DNA of 64,000 nucleotides from Archaeoglobi archaeon JdFR-42 (GTDB lineage: Archaea > Halobacteriota > Archaeoglobi > Archaeoglobales > JdFR-42), in assembly GCA_002010305.1 (NCBI GenBank), contig MTND01000027.1, forward strand, positions 154,369 to 218,368, in the 5' to 3' direction. This document shows, piece by piece, positions 43,511 through 53,051 of the stretch. Position 1 is the stretch's first letter. Each line of letters starts with the position of its first letter. The notes below the pieces were generated by a model that saw only the letters and a program-made list of their open reading frames with translations, was not told where the DNA came from and searched no databases. Position numbers and translations under genes: made by a program.

Positions 43511-43742
43511 ACTATTATAACGACAATTAAACCCGCTTTCTTATTTTCCTTCTGGCATAAAGATTTTCTCAGATCTCATCAATATTTTCCCCACCATTAG
43601 GAAATATCCAGGTACTCATCAGGGATATAATGTGTCCATTTTTTGCTGTGAGTCATAAACGTACAATTTTTCATGTGTAACAACATAAGTTTCTATTTCT
43701 TATCCCACCAGCAATACATTAACAGACTCTTTACCGAAAGAC

Positions 43743-43750
43743 TTTTTAAT
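43743..43750 (+). promoter_or_regulatory. TATA box of carAB operon
   Basis: TTTTTAAT centred ~30 nt before the carA ATG, leaving a leader of a few bases. Confidence 0.5.
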
Positions 43751-43776
43751 CGAATTCAAAAAAGCAATGTGGTAAT

Positions 43777-44856
43777 ATGGATGCTATGCTGGTTTTGGAA
43801 GATGGAACCATAGTGTACGGTGAAGGATTCGGAGCGAAAGTTAACAGTCTTGGTGAGCTTGTTTTCGCCACTCCTTACACAGGGTATGAAGAGGCTTTGA
43901 CAGATCCTTCCTATAATGGTCAGATCCTGATGATGACATACCCGCTGATCGGCAACTATGGAGTTAACCCGGAAAATTTTCAGTCTACCAGAGTTCAGGT
44001 TGAAGGTTTTGTCATCAGAGAACTGTGTGATTATCCGTCACACCACAATATGGAAGTAGATGTGGACTCACTTCTTAAGCAATACAATGTTCCCGGTATC
44101 GCTGAGGTCGACACACGAATGCTCACCATTAAAACCAGACAGTTTGGTACCATGAAAGCAGGAATCTTCAGAGACAAAATAGAGGAGGAAAAGGCAATAG
44201 CCCTCGTTAGAGAACAACCTGATATTTCTGAAATGGAACTCATAAGAGAGGTTTCAACTACCAGCCCGTATAGAATAGAGGGGGTAGGTAAGAGAATTGC
44301 CGTTATTGATCTTGGAATCAAAAGGAATATTCTCAACAACCTCTCTAAAAGAGGTTTTGATATAATAGTATTGCCCTATAACGCCTCAAGATCGATGTTA
44401 GAGGAGTATGAACCAGAAGCTGTGCTGTTTTCAAATGGTCCTGGAGATCCAAAAAGGGCTGAAGAGGCAATTAAACTGGGAAAAGAACTGATAGGACAGA
44501 TACCTGTGTATGGAATATGCTTTGGACACCAGATCGTCGCACTTGCCCTCGGAGGAGATACATACAAGCTTAAATTCGGTCATAGAGGAGGAAATCAACC
44601 AGTAAAAGATTTCGTTCGAAATAGAGTGTTTATAACTTCTCAGAATCATGGATTTGCAGTTAATCCTGAAACTGTAGATCCAAAAGAGCTTCAGATCACG
44701 CAGATTAACGCAAATGATGGAACGGTGGAAGGTATGGAAGGGGATTACCTTGAAGTGTACACTGTACAGTACCATCCTGAGGGTAAGCCCGGGCCATATG
44801 ATACAGAATTTTTCTTTGATATGATGTATAAAAGGTTGCATGGTAGCAATGCCTAA
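43777..44856 (+). CDS. carA: Carbamoyl-phosphate synthase small (glutaminase) subunit
   Basis: Supplies ammonia from glutamine for carbamoyl phosphate, used in pyrimidine and arginine synthesis. The N-terminal half has [16 protein letters not shown] and [20 protein letters not shown]. The C-terminal class I glutaminase has the nucleophile in YGICFGHQ and His/Glu in YHPEGKPGP. Its 359 residues match the family. The gene overlaps carB by 8 nt from the preferred carB start, ensuring equal production. A TATA box 30 nt upstream supports the ATG at 43777. Confidence 0.96.
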   Translation: MDAMLVLEDGTIVYGEGFGAKVNSLGELVFATPYTGYEEALTDPSYNGQILMMTYPLIGNYGVNPENFQSTRVQVEGFVIRELCDYPSHHNMEVDVDSLLKQYNVPGIAEVDTRMLTIKTRQFGTMKAGIFRDKIEEEKAIALVREQPDISEMELIREVSTTSPYRIEGVGKRIAVIDLGIKRNILNNLSKRGFDIIVLPYNASRSMLEEYEPEAVLFSNGPGDPKRAEEAIKLGKELIGQIPVYGICFGHQIVALALGGDTYKLKFGHRGGNQPVKDFVRNRVFITSQNHGFAVNPETVDPKELQITQINANDGTVEGMEGDYLEVYTVQYHPEGKPGPYDTEFFFDMMYKRLHGSNA

Positions 44857-47800
44857 GCGAGAAGATATCTCTAAAGTTTTAGTTGTGGGAAGCGGTCCCA
44901 TACAGATAGGCCAAGCAGCAGAATTCGACTACAGTGGGAGTCAGGCATGTAAATCACTCAAAGAAGAAGGAATCGAGGTTGTTCTAATAAACTCGAATCC
45001 CGCCACTATAATGACCGACCCTGAAATTGCAGATCGAGTATATATAGAACCCCTCCTTCCGGAAATTGTTGGTAAAATAATCGAAAAAGAGAGGCCTGAT
45101 GGTATCCTTGGCGGGATGGGGGGGCAAACTGGTCTCAATATTACAGCAGAACTAGCTGAAATGGGAATCCTAGATGATTACGGAATAGAGGTTATAGGAA
45201 CTCCTGTGGAAGCAATTTACGCCTCTGAAGACAGAGAAAAATTCAAAAATACCATGAACTCAATAAACGAACCAATTCCAGGCAGTAAAGCTGTTAACAA
45301 TGTGGAAGAGGCTGTTGATTTAGTAGATGAGCTTGGCCTCCCTCTGATTATAAGACCTGCATATACTCTGGGTGGTTTTGGAGGAGGAATAGCCTATAAT
45401 CTCGAAGAACTCAAAAGCATGGTAGAAAAAGGGATTAAAAGATCCCGTATAAATCAGGTTCTGGTAGAACAGAGCGTTCTGGGATGGAAAGAGATTGAAT
45501 ATGAGGTTATGCGTGACGGAGCAGGAACCTGCATAACAATCTGCAACATGGAGAACATAGACCCTATGGGAATTCACACTGGGGAATCCATTGTAGTAAC
45601 TCCTTCCCAAACCCTTTCAGACCACGAACATCAGATGCTGAGAAGTGCCGCCATAAAGATCATTAGCACCCTCAAAATAGAGGGTGGATGTAACATACAG
45701 TTTGCCCTTAAAGACGGAGAATACAGGGTGATAGAGGTCAATCCGAGAGTTTCAAGATCGTCGGCCCTTGCATCAAAAGCAACGGGTTATCCTATCGCTA
45801 GAGTAGCTGCCAAAATTGCAATTGGACTACATCTTGACGAAATTACCAACGATATAACTAAAAAGACTCCTGCATCCTTTGAACCCACTATTGATTATGT
45901 AGTAATCAAAATACCACGCTGGCCTTTCGATAAATTTCCTACGGCAGACTCCACTCTTACCACATCTATGAAAAGCACAGGGGAAGTTATGGCCATTGGA
46001 AGAACCTTTGAAGAAGCCCTCCTTAAAGCAGTGAGAGGATTGGACATTGGCCATGGAATAGAAGGGGATGAAGTTTTCAAGGCCCATGAGCTGGAGAAAT
46101 TGATAAAGACGCCCAACCATAAAAGACTCTTTGCTATCTATCAGGCACTGAAAAAAGGCTTCTCTCCTGAATATATTGCGACCATCTCCCAGATTGATCC
46201 CTTTTTCATCTATAAAATCAAGAAACTTGTGGATATGGAAGAATTGATTAAAAAAGACTGGAGAAAATATCTCAAGAAAGCCAAGAGGATGGGATTCACT
46301 GACGAATTCATTGGTAAACTGGTAGGAATTCCTAGAGAAAGGATAAAAGACGAAAGATTGAAAAATGGAATCGACGCTACCTTCAAAATGGTGGATACAT
46401 GTGCTGCAGAATTTGAAGCCACCACCCCGTACTATTATTCTACTTATGAAGATCACTGTGAAGCAAATCCGGATAACAAAAAGAAAGTGTTGATTATTGG
46501 GGCGGGACCAATACGAATCGGCCAAGGCATAGAATTTGACTACTGTACTGTCCATGCTGTCCAGGCCCTCAGAGAGGAAGGTATCGAGGCACTGATAGTG
46601 AATAACAACCCTGAGACTGTGTCCACTGATTATGATACTTCCGATAAACTCTTTTTTGACCCTCTTACTCTTGAAGACGTGATGAATATAATTGAGAAGG
46701 AGGTGCCTGATGGCGTGGTCCTCCAGTTTGGCGGTCAAACTTCTATTAATCTCGCCATTCCACTTCATAACGAGCTTAAGCGACTGGGTCTTAAAACAAA
46801 AATCCTTGGTACCCAACCATCCCATATAGATCTGGCTGAAGATAGAGATAAATTCAGTGCCTTGCTGAAAAACTTGAAAATCCTTCAACCTGATAGTGGA
46901 ATAGCCTTCTCCATAGATGAGGCAAAGCGAATCGCCGAAAAGATTGGTTATCCTGTGTTAGTCAGACCATCATATGTCCTTGGTGGTCGGGCTATGGAGA
47001 TTGTTTATGATGAACAAGAACTGGAGTTCTACATGAAAGAGGCGGTAAAAGTTTCTCAGCAACACCCCATTCTAATCGACAAATTCCTAGATAACGCAGT
47101 AGAGATCGATGTAGATGCAGTCTGTGATGGGAAAGAGGTCTTCATAGGTGCCATAATGGAACACATTGAAGAGGCCGGAATTCATTCCGGTGATTCAGCT
47201 TGTGTTATCCCCCCACAATCCATATCAAAGGAAATCCTTGAGACTATCAAGCAGTATACAGAAAAACTAGCCCTTGCTTTGAGAGTAATAGGCCTTATCA
47301 ACATACAGATGGCTGTAAAGGATGGAAAGGTGTATGTCCTAGAAGTAAACCCCAGAGCTTCAAGAACAATACCCTATGTATCTAAAGCAATAGGCATACC
47401 TCTCGCAAAAGTGGCCATGAAAGTCATCCTCGGTAAGACTATATCCGAACTTGGTCTGAAAAAACCAGAATTCTCACATGTATCAGTAAAAGAGGTTGTA
47501 TTGCCGTTTGATCGACTTCCAGGGGTAGATCCGGTACTAGGTCCTGAAATGAAAAGTACTGGAGAGGTTATGGGTATAGATGAGGACTTTCCTAAAGCAT
47601 TCTATAAAGCCCAACTAGCAGCATATAATAACCTGCCTCTCGATGGAGTGGTATTCATATCTATTGATGACAGGTTCAAAAACTATGCGGTTGATATAGC
47701 CAAAAAGCTTGCTGATGCAGGACTGAAGCTAAAGGCTACAAAAGGGACACAACAATTCCTCTCAGAATTTGGTATCAGAGCAGAGAGAGTTCTCAAAGTG

Positions 47801-48046
47801 GGCGAAGGAAGACCCAACGTGGTCGACCTGATAAAATCCAAAAAGATAGATCTGATTATTAACATACCTGGGGATAAAAAGTCTCGGGAAGAGAGCTATA
47901 TGATCCGGCGATCAGCGGTGGATTATAGCGTCCCATATATCACTACCATCCAAGCTGCTGGAGCGGCTGCTGAAGCCATTAAAAAAATGAAACATGGAGA
48001 GTTATCAGTAAGACCCATAACCGAATACTGGGTCAGTAGCCCATAA
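44849..48046 (+). CDS. carB: Carbamoyl-phosphate synthase large subunit
   Basis: Duplicated ATP-grasp enzyme that phosphorylates bicarbonate and then carbamate. Both halves are visible: [21 protein letters not shown] at the start and [19 protein letters not shown] at residue ~545, each with its ATP-grasp domain ([40 protein letters not shown]), plus a C-terminal MGS-like allosteric domain of ~130 residues. The 1065 residues are standard. ATG 44849 (MPKREDISK) is the family's usual start; the track's ATG is three codons earlier. The 3' end overlaps the convergent VIT gene by 14 nt. Confidence 0.97.
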   Translation: MPKREDISKVLVVGSGPIQIGQAAEFDYSGSQACKSLKEEGIEVVLINSNPATIMTDPEIADRVYIEPLLPEIVGKIIEKERPDGILGGMGGQTGLNITAELAEMGILDDYGIEVIGTPVEAIYASEDREKFKNTMNSINEPIPGSKAVNNVEEAVDLVDELGLPLIIRPAYTLGGFGGGIAYNLEELKSMVEKGIKRSRINQVLVEQSVLGWKEIEYEVMRDGAGTCITICNMENIDPMGIHTGESIVVTPSQTLSDHEHQMLRSAAIKIISTLKIEGGCNIQFALKDGEYRVIEVNPRVSRSSALASKATGYPIARVAAKIAIGLHLDEITNDITKKTPASFEPTIDYVVIKIPRWPFDKFPTADSTLTTSMKSTGEVMAIGRTFEEALLKAVRGLDIGHGIEGDEVFKAHELEKLIKTPNHKRLFAIYQALKKGFSPEYIATISQIDPFFIYKIKKLVDMEELIKKDWRKYLKKAKRMGFTDEFIGKLVGIPRERIKDERLKNGIDATFKMVDTCAAEFEATTPYYYSTYEDHCEANPDNKKKVLIIGAGPIRIGQGIEFDYCTVHAVQALREEGIEALIVNNNPETVSTDYDTSDKLFFDPLTLEDVMNIIEKEVPDGVVLQFGGQTSINLAIPLHNELKRLGLKTKILGTQPSHIDLAEDRDKFSALLKNLKILQPDSGIAFSIDEAKRIAEKIGYPVLVRPSYVLGGRAMEIVYDEQELEFYMKEAVKVSQQHPILIDKFLDNAVEIDVDAVCDGKEVFIGAIMEHIEEAGIHSGDSACVIPPQSISKEILETIKQYTEKLALALRVIGLINIQMAVKDGKVYVLEVNPRASRTIPYVSKAIGIPLAKVAMKVILGKTISELGLKKPEFSHVSVKEVVLPFDRLPGVDPVLGPEMKSTGEVMGIDEDFPKAFYKAQLAAYNNLPLDGVVFISIDDRFKNYAVDIAKKLADAGLKLKATKGTQQFLSEFGIRAERVLKVGEGRPNVVDLIKSKKIDLIINIPGDKKSREESYMIRRSAVDYSVPYITTIQAAGAAAEAIKKMKHGELSVRPITEYWVSSP

Positions 48047-48629
48047 TGTAGTCCAGGGAGATTATCACAGATAACGTCACCACACCTGCGACGACCATAC
48101 GCATACCTGCAATAACGACGTTCCTTTCTGTGATTTTCCCCAGATAGTATCCTATGAAAAAAAGCATCCCGAATCCAATTAGTAGTGAGATTTGCATTGC
48201 AAATATATAATCCAGACCAATTACAAAAGGGATTAGCAAAGGAAGGGCGGTTATCATAGGGGCAAGAGCATGAATCAGGCTGGTTATATATATAGCAAAG
48301 TTATGTGCTTTATGTGTGATTGAATTCTTCATGCTTATCAGCATGACTTTCCTTTTCCTTGCCATTATGGCAATATTCTCACTGACTTCCACCTCAAAAG
48401 CACCCCATCCACTGGAAATAGCAAGGGCTATGGCAGTTGCAATTCCAGCTGCAAAAATTATCTCATTGTTAGCCCTACCACTCAGATATGCCCCTATTAT
48501 CATCCCCAGTATGGTCAATACACCGTCAAAAGCCCCAATAACGAAGTATCTGCGAGATATTGAGCGGAGTCCTGTTATATCTGAATACACCTTCGCTTTA
48601 TTTTTAAACTCAGAGACTTTTCTCAGCAT
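48033..48629 (-). CDS. VIT1/CCC1-family metal transporter
   Basis: Membrane protein of ~198 residues with five predicted helices. The first carries the family signature [24 protein letters not shown] (normally GxxDGLxxxxG), and the charged linker [17 protein letters not shown] follows the second. VIT/CCC1 proteins move Fe2+ or Mn2+ out of the cytoplasm. The linker here is short and lacks the Glu-rich metal-binding domain of plant VIT. The stop codon lies inside the carB 3' end (tail-to-tail overlap of 14 nt). Confidence 0.8.
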   Translation of the reverse strand: MLRKVSEFKNKAKVYSDITGLRSISRRYFVIGAFDGVLTILGMIIGAYLSGRANNEIIFAAGIATAIALAISSGWGAFEVEVSENIAIMARKRKVMLISMKNSITHKAHNFAIYITSLIHALAPMITALPLLIPFVIGLDYIFAMQISLLIGFGMLFFIGYYLGKITERNVVIAGMRMVVAGVVTLSVIISLDYIMGY

Positions 48630-48742
48630 TGTCTAAACAATCATCCGAGGAAAAGAAATTTATAGTTATCTGTCCGTGGTACTGACACAATCGGCGATGA
48701 GGTCTTATTTATTACTATTTGTAATATTAACCACAGAAAAAA

Positions 48743-48752
48743 TTATATATTA
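48743..48752 (+). promoter_or_regulatory. TATA box of threonine synthase gene
   Basis: TTATATATTA centred 26 nt before ATG 48773, so the thrC mRNA is probably leaderless. Confidence 0.65.
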
Positions 48753-48772
48753 GCATTTGGAAACCAGCTTTC

Positions 48773-50008
48773 ATGCCAAAAGTTACCGGATTGCGTTGCA
48801 GAGAATGCGGGGCTGAATATGAGACAACGCTCCAGAACACATGTTATGAATGTTTTGGCCCCCTTGAGGTTGTATACGACTGGGAATATATCGCTGATCA
48901 TACTTCAAAAGAGAGAATTCAATCAGGTCCAAATTCCATTTATCGATATATTGATTTTCTCCCCGTAGAAGGGAAAACTTTAGTGGATCTTGGAGCTGGA
49001 TTTAACAAACTCCATAAACTGGAAAATCTGGGTAAAACTCTTGGTTTGAAAAATCTATATGCAATGGATGATTCGGTTAATCCAACAAACTCCTTCAAAG
49101 ATAGGGTCACCTCTGTGGCTGTTACCAAAGCTCTTGAGTTTGGGGTAACTGCTGTTGGATGTGCTTCAACTGGAAATCTGGCTGCATCGGTAAGTGCTCA
49201 TGCCGCCAAAGCAGGACTGCCTGCATATATATTTATACCCGAGGGGATAGAAAAAGGGAAGATCGTTCAGAGTCTTGTGTATGGGGCTAACATCATAGAA
49301 GTAGAGGGAACATACGATGATGCCAATCGATTAGCCACAGAAATAGCTGATTTCCATCCAGATTGGGGATTCGTCAACATCAATGTGAGACCATATTATA
49401 CAGAAGGTTCTAAAACTCTGGCTTTTGAAGTAGCAGAGCAACTTGACTGGACCTCTCCAGATCATGTTGTAGTCCCTATGGCCTCAGGAGCACTGTTATG
49501 TGCCATTCATAGAGGCTTCAATGAATTTGCAAAAATCGGCTTAATCGATCCTCCTGATGATATGAAAGTTTCAGGTATGCAACCCAGTGGTTGCAATCCC
49601 ATTGTCAAGGCCGTAAAAGAAGATATGGAGATTGAACCGATTCGAAAGCCACATACTATCGCCCATAGTCTTGCCATTGGAAATCCGGCTGATGGATATT
49701 ATGCAAAAAGAATAATCAAAAATACAGGTGGATATGCCGAAGATCCTACAGATGAAGAGATAGTAAATGCCATTAAACTCCTTGCCAGCACTGAGGGCAT
49801 ATTTACAGAGCCGGCTGGAGGAGTCACCCTCGCAGGATTTCTGAGACTGGTGGAAAAGGGTTTAATTGAAGAAGATGAAACTGTAGTAATATACCTCACA
49901 GGTAATGGCTTGAAAACCCAAGATGCTGTACTAGATCATCTACCAGATCCGGTAAAAATCAAGCCGTTGATTTCAGACTTCGAAAAGAAAGTTGCAATAA
50001 AGACGTAA
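48773..50008 (+). CDS. thrC: Threonine synthase (or related PLP beta/gamma-replacement enzyme)
   Basis: Fold type II PLP enzyme converting O-phosphohomoserine to threonine. An N-terminal zinc ribbon (LRCRECGAEYETTLQNTCYECFGPLE), the PLP Lys in NPTNSFKDR, GCASTGNLAASVSAHAAKAGL and the C-terminal TGNGLKTQDAV are typical of archaeal ThrC (~410 residues). Fourteen nucleotides downstream (from the SD-supported start) lies a MoaD-like sulfur carrier, which raises the option that this copy or a subset of its activity makes homocysteine or another thiol from the phosphorylated amino acid (inference). Confidence 0.92.
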   Translation: MPKVTGLRCRECGAEYETTLQNTCYECFGPLEVVYDWEYIADHTSKERIQSGPNSIYRYIDFLPVEGKTLVDLGAGFNKLHKLENLGKTLGLKNLYAMDDSVNPTNSFKDRVTSVAVTKALEFGVTAVGCASTGNLAASVSAHAAKAGLPAYIFIPEGIEKGKIVQSLVYGANIIEVEGTYDDANRLATEIADFHPDWGFVNINVRPYYTEGSKTLAFEVAEQLDWTSPDHVVVPMASGALLCAIHRGFNEFAKIGLIDPPDDMKVSGMQPSGCNPIVKAVKEDMEIEPIRKPHTIAHSLAIGNPADGYYAKRIIKNTGGYAEDPTDEEIVNAIKLLASTEGIFTEPAGGVTLAGFLRLVEKGLIEEDETVVIYLTGNGLKTQDAVLDHLPDPVKIKPLISDFEKKVAIKT

Positions 50009-50021
50009 TGGAGGTGTGAGA

Positions 50022-50300
50022 ATGAAAATTAGGTTTTCATCGGCATTTTTTAATCTGACGAAGGAAAGAGAAGTCGAGCTTGAGCTGGATGATGTGCCTA
50101 TTAAGGAGGTCCTTAACACACTCGTAGAAAGGTATGGAGATGAGTTTAAAACAAGATTGCTTGAAGGAGATCAGGTAAGACGATTTGTAAACATATTTGT
50201 GAATGGAGAAGATATCAGACACTTAAATGGGCTCGATACATATGTCAAAAAAGATGATGAGATTTCCATACTTCCAGCTGTGTCTGGGGGGAGCCTCTAA
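50022..50300 (+). CDS. MoaD/ThiS-like sulfur carrier with masked diglycine (GG-Ser-Leu)
   Basis: Ubiquitin-like fold of ~92 residues: IRFSSAFFNLTKERE, VPIKEVLNTLVERYGDEF, VNIFVNGEDIRHL and DDEISILPAVSGGSL. The C-terminal GG that is adenylated and thiocarboxylated by E1-like enzymes is present but followed by two residues, Ser-Leu, confirmed at the DNA level (GGGGGGAGCCTCTAA). Such tails must be cut before activation, as known for HcyS (GG-Ala-Phe) of Wolinella. GGAGGTG 5 nt before ATG 50022 sets the start; the track's GTG 50016 is within it. It is cotranscribed with thrC. Confidence 0.88.
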   Translation: MKIRFSSAFFNLTKEREVELELDDVPIKEVLNTLVERYGDEFKTRLLEGDQVRRFVNIFVNGEDIRHLNGLDTYVKKDDEISILPAVSGGSL

Positions 50301-50428
50301 AAGGTATTGGCCAATTCTACCATATTTAATTTTACTGGAAGAAATTACACAATAATGTTTTTCACAGTTTATTTTTAAATTATAAAATATAAAAAAAATA
50401 CTTCACTGAAGCAAGAGCTTTGCGCTAA

Positions 50429-50443
50429 TTTATATATATAAAG
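50429..50443 (+). promoter_or_regulatory. TATA box of the 50.5-kb hypothetical gene
   Basis: TTTATATATATAAAG, a strong TATA element, lies about 35 nt before ATG 50471, leaving a ~10-nt leader that just includes the GGTG Shine-Dalgarno. Confidence 0.6.
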
Positions 50444-50470
50444 TCCCTTTAATGCTGATGGGTGCAATAC

Positions 50471-50947
50471 ATGAAAGATGATGAACTGGCAGATATGGAT
50501 GCGGTGGTATTGTTTCATGCAGTATCCTGCGCAATAAAACAATCTTTGCAGAATGGAACAGACAAAAAAGTACTGTTTTCTGCATATCAAACGTTTCCAA
50601 AAATTCTGAGCAAATTTGGATTTAACATAGATAAAGAAAAAAGCCTTACCGAAAACGTAAATGCAATTCTGGGAATTCTAAGTAAAACCGGATATGTGGA
50701 AGGTGTGGAATTTAGAGCACTGGATGAAAGAACATTTGAGCTGAAAATAGGGAAATGTGCTCTGGCTGAGATAGGGGATATGCATAGTGATAAAATTGTG
50801 TCAAGTAAAGTTCATTGCACCTATAGTATCATAGTGGGCAGTATCCTCCATGAACTCTTTGGAGGTTACGTGGCATTATCGCCTTCTAAACTAACTAGAA
50901 ATGGCTCAATCACTACTATGAAAGTCTATAAACATGCAATCCAGTAA
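50471..50947 (+). CDS. Conserved-looking hypothetical protein, possibly V4R-like
   Basis: A 158-residue soluble protein. The N-terminal half is helical (DAVVLFHAVSCAIKQSL, VNAILGILSKTGYVEG). The C-terminal half (FELKIGKCALAEIGD, KVHCTYSIIVGSILHEL, ALSPSKLTRNGSITTMKVY) has the order of strands, Cys positions and small-residue helix seen in V4R/hydrocarbon-binding domains, but the match is weak. GGTG 6 nt before ATG 50471 beats the track's GTG 50462. It has its own strong promoter and no close operon partner. The following 280 bp up to the tRNA contain no gene that I can support. Confidence 0.6.
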   Translation: MKDDELADMDAVVLFHAVSCAIKQSLQNGTDKKVLFSAYQTFPKILSKFGFNIDKEKSLTENVNAILGILSKTGYVEGVEFRALDERTFELKIGKCALAEIGDMHSDKIVSSKVHCTYSIIVGSILHELFGGYVALSPSKLTRNGSITTMKVYKHAIQ

Positions 50948-51197
50948 TCTTTCTAATTCATTCAGAATTTCATGGTTCTTGCCTAAAACAGTCTGTAACT
51001 TCATATAGGGTTACCATATCTCCATATACCTGTATATCATCACCTAATTTTTAAAAAACAGAGGAGAGTGGAGATACGGGAAAAACAAGCGGCCTACCGA
51101 AAAATAAATATAGATCGATCTCATATCCAGACTCGAAGATGTGAAAAATCTAAATCTGAGATGATTGTCTTCATTATTGAGAGAATCTTTGAGAGAG

Positions 51198-51205
51198 TTT
51201 AAATC
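51198..51205 (+). promoter_or_regulatory. Box A (TATA) of tRNA-Arg gene
   Basis: TTTAAATC centred 28 nt before the first base of the tRNA. Confidence 0.6.
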
Positions 51206-51228
51206 TTGAAAAGCACATAAAGTAAGAT

Positions 51229-51303
51229 GGGCGCGTAGCTCAGCATGGACAGAGCGGCAGCCTCCTAAGCTGTAGGTCGGGGGTTCAAATCCCCTCGCGC
51301 CCG
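51229..51303 (+). tRNA. tRNA-Arg (anticodon CCU)
   Basis: A full cloverleaf folds: acceptor GGGCGCG/CGCGCCC, D stem GCTC/GAGC, anticodon stem GCAGC/GCTGT with loop CTCCTAA (anticodon CCT, reads AGG), five-base variable loop, T stem GGGGG/CCCCT with TTCAAAT, and discriminator G at 51303. No intron and no encoded CCA. Confidence 0.97.
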
Positions 51304-51422
51304 CTATTTTCTAAATTAGGCTCTTCTCTAAGTTTTTCCTCTAGAAAACAGCTTATACTAATTTTTTCTCTGGTATTTTCTAAGGAGCTAGGTATTCAAT
51401 CTCCCAGTTACCATATACGCTA

Positions 51423-53051
51423 TTAAATTATTTGGATCTCTACTTTCCATCCTCCCTCTCCCTCTTCCCCAATTCTCTGCACTGCAAGATTTACGGGATT
51501 ATCTGATGTAGCGTTCTGGAGGAAGTTCTTAACACCAAGTAAAGCATTTTTTTCAGCGTTATTCAAGTTATCATAATTATCTACATCAAGCAAGTCTGTC
51601 CCAGTGCTATTAAAAATACTATTCCATGCAGTATCTGTAAGTTTCTCATTTTTAAATTCTTCATTACCATTTCTATATAGAGATACTTTACCAACTGGTA
51701 ACGGTGGACCTTCTCCGTGCTCAGTACCTCCTTTCATTTCAAAAACATAATATACAGAATCGTTATATACAACAAATTGTATCTCAAACTCACTCTGAGG
51801 CTCCCCAGTTATACTGGTGGCGTTCTTCAAGATGATCTTACTCGCATTATATATATCGGTCCACACAAAGTCGGGAGAGACAATAACAGAGGTATTAAAG
51901 GTATTCTGATCCCATTTACGTTCCTGTACGCTAACATCAACTACTGTAACTGGGAGAGAGGCTTGCTTTGAATCCGCCTGGAAATCTATGGTTCCCGAAC
52001 CTTCGAGAAGAGCAGTAAAGTAAAATGTGGCAACTCCATTGAGATCTGTGGTAGACGCATTTCTATCAAGATAGCCTATAGTACCATTTACCGATGCATT
52101 GATGGTTACCCCAGAGATCGGATTTCCAAACTGATCCCTGGCAAGAACTTCCACTTTTTCAGTCTCTCCAACAAAGAGATCCAGCCTTGATGATAATGGA
52201 ACTATTAAATCTAATTGGGGGGTTATGGTGACGTAATTCCCTTCTGTCGAAGTAGATAAAACTGCCAGGCTTATTATAGCATTCTCAATTTTAAGTTCCA
52301 CAAGATTGCCACTCACATTTACCTGACCAATGTCACGTAAAGTCTCATTCCAGTACTCTGGATTTAATGACTCAAAAGTCAATGTTGCATTATCCACTTT
52401 AATATTTCCTCCATACGATATTGGAGCAAAGACTAAACTCACAGGTTGGACCGAAGAGATAGAGTCAAAAGTTGTATTCAGTATGTAAAATGTAATGCGA
52501 TCGCTCCTAAAAGAACTCTGCTCCACGATAGTAATATTTGCTGTTTCAAATCTTTTGAAGGCATAGCCATGTTCATAGATTAAATCTCTTTTGTCCAGAT
52601 ACAGATAATTGGGTGTTAAAATTATCGCTGAAGTGTTATACTTGAGAGTCTTATTGTAAACAGATCCATTGGGAAGTGTTTCATTGTAGGTAATTGTAAA
52701 ATTGAGTTTTCTAACCTTTAAGGAACTAGCCATGTCTGGAGGAGTCAACAAAAAGGGATAACTGGAATGCTTGACACCAAGATCAATAGTCACTGTATTT
52801 GGGTCCCCAAGACTCGATGATAGTGATACTACTTTTGGAATTGCAGAAAATTCAGATAAGACCAGCTTAGAATAGCTTACCTCCTCAGTTCTCGTCCATT
52901 CCGGAACAAACACAGTCTGCATAATCCCGAATAACCCAATTATTATGGCAAAAGCCAAAATGAAACCGAGAATTGAACTGACACCGTTTTTATTACCAAT
53001 GATATTGTATCTAGGATTGTTTCCATATCTCATTTTATTCATTTTATCCAC
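51423..53051 (-). CDS. Large type IV pilin-like surface protein with Ig-like domain
   Basis: Third gene of a pilus-like operon. Near the N-terminus (residues ~20-45) NKNGVSSILGFILAFAIIIGLFGIM has the class III signal-peptide form: basic leader then a hydrophobic helix that both anchors and polymerises. The remaining ~490 residues are beta-rich with many N-x-S/T sequons. Residues ~285-375 resemble a Big_1/invasin Ig domain (VEVLARDQFGNPISGVTINASVNG and TTDLNGVATFYFTA). At 542 residues it is far larger than usual pilins (120-200), so it may be a tip adhesin or minor pilin. It overlaps the membrane-platform gene by 8 nt. Confidence 0.72.
   Translation of the reverse strand: MDKMNKMRYGNNPRYNIIGNKNGVSSILGFILAFAIIIGLFGIMQTVFVPEWTRTEEVSYSKLVLSEFSAIPKVVSLSSSLGDPNTVTIDLGVKHSSYPFLLTPPDMASSLKVRKLNFTITYNETLPNGSVYNKTLKYNTSAIILTPNYLYLDKRDLIYEHGYAFKRFETANITIVEQSSFRSDRITFYILNTTFDSISSVQPVSLVFAPISYGGNIKVDNATLTFESLNPEYWNETLRDIGQVNVSGNLVELKIENAIISLAVLSTSTEGNYVTITPQLDLIVPLSSRLDLFVGETEKVEVLARDQFGNPISGVTINASVNGTIGYLDRNASTTDLNGVATFYFTALLEGSGTIDFQADSKQASLPVTVVDVSVQERKWDQNTFNTSVIVSPDFVWTDIYNASKIILKNATSITGEPQSEFEIQFVVYNDSVYYVFEMKGGTEHGEGPPLPVGKVSLYRNGNEEFKNEKLTDTAWNSIFNSTGTDLLDVDNYDNLNNAEKNALLGVKNFLQNATSDNPVNLAVQRIGEEGEGGWKVEIQII

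Noticed and set aside
43404-43598. Open frame reading SGVSIDLDGVRMEIGGTG in the sufS-carA gap
   Set aside because: No start codon with Shine-Dalgarno, no family match, and the second half is ordinary A/T-rich hydrophobic translation. A structured RNA or nothing is more likely.
45827-46888. 353-residue minus-strand ORF inside carB
   Set aside because: Antisense shadow of a strongly conserved carB frame. Its translation is low-quality (Phe/Ser/His-rich) with no family signature.
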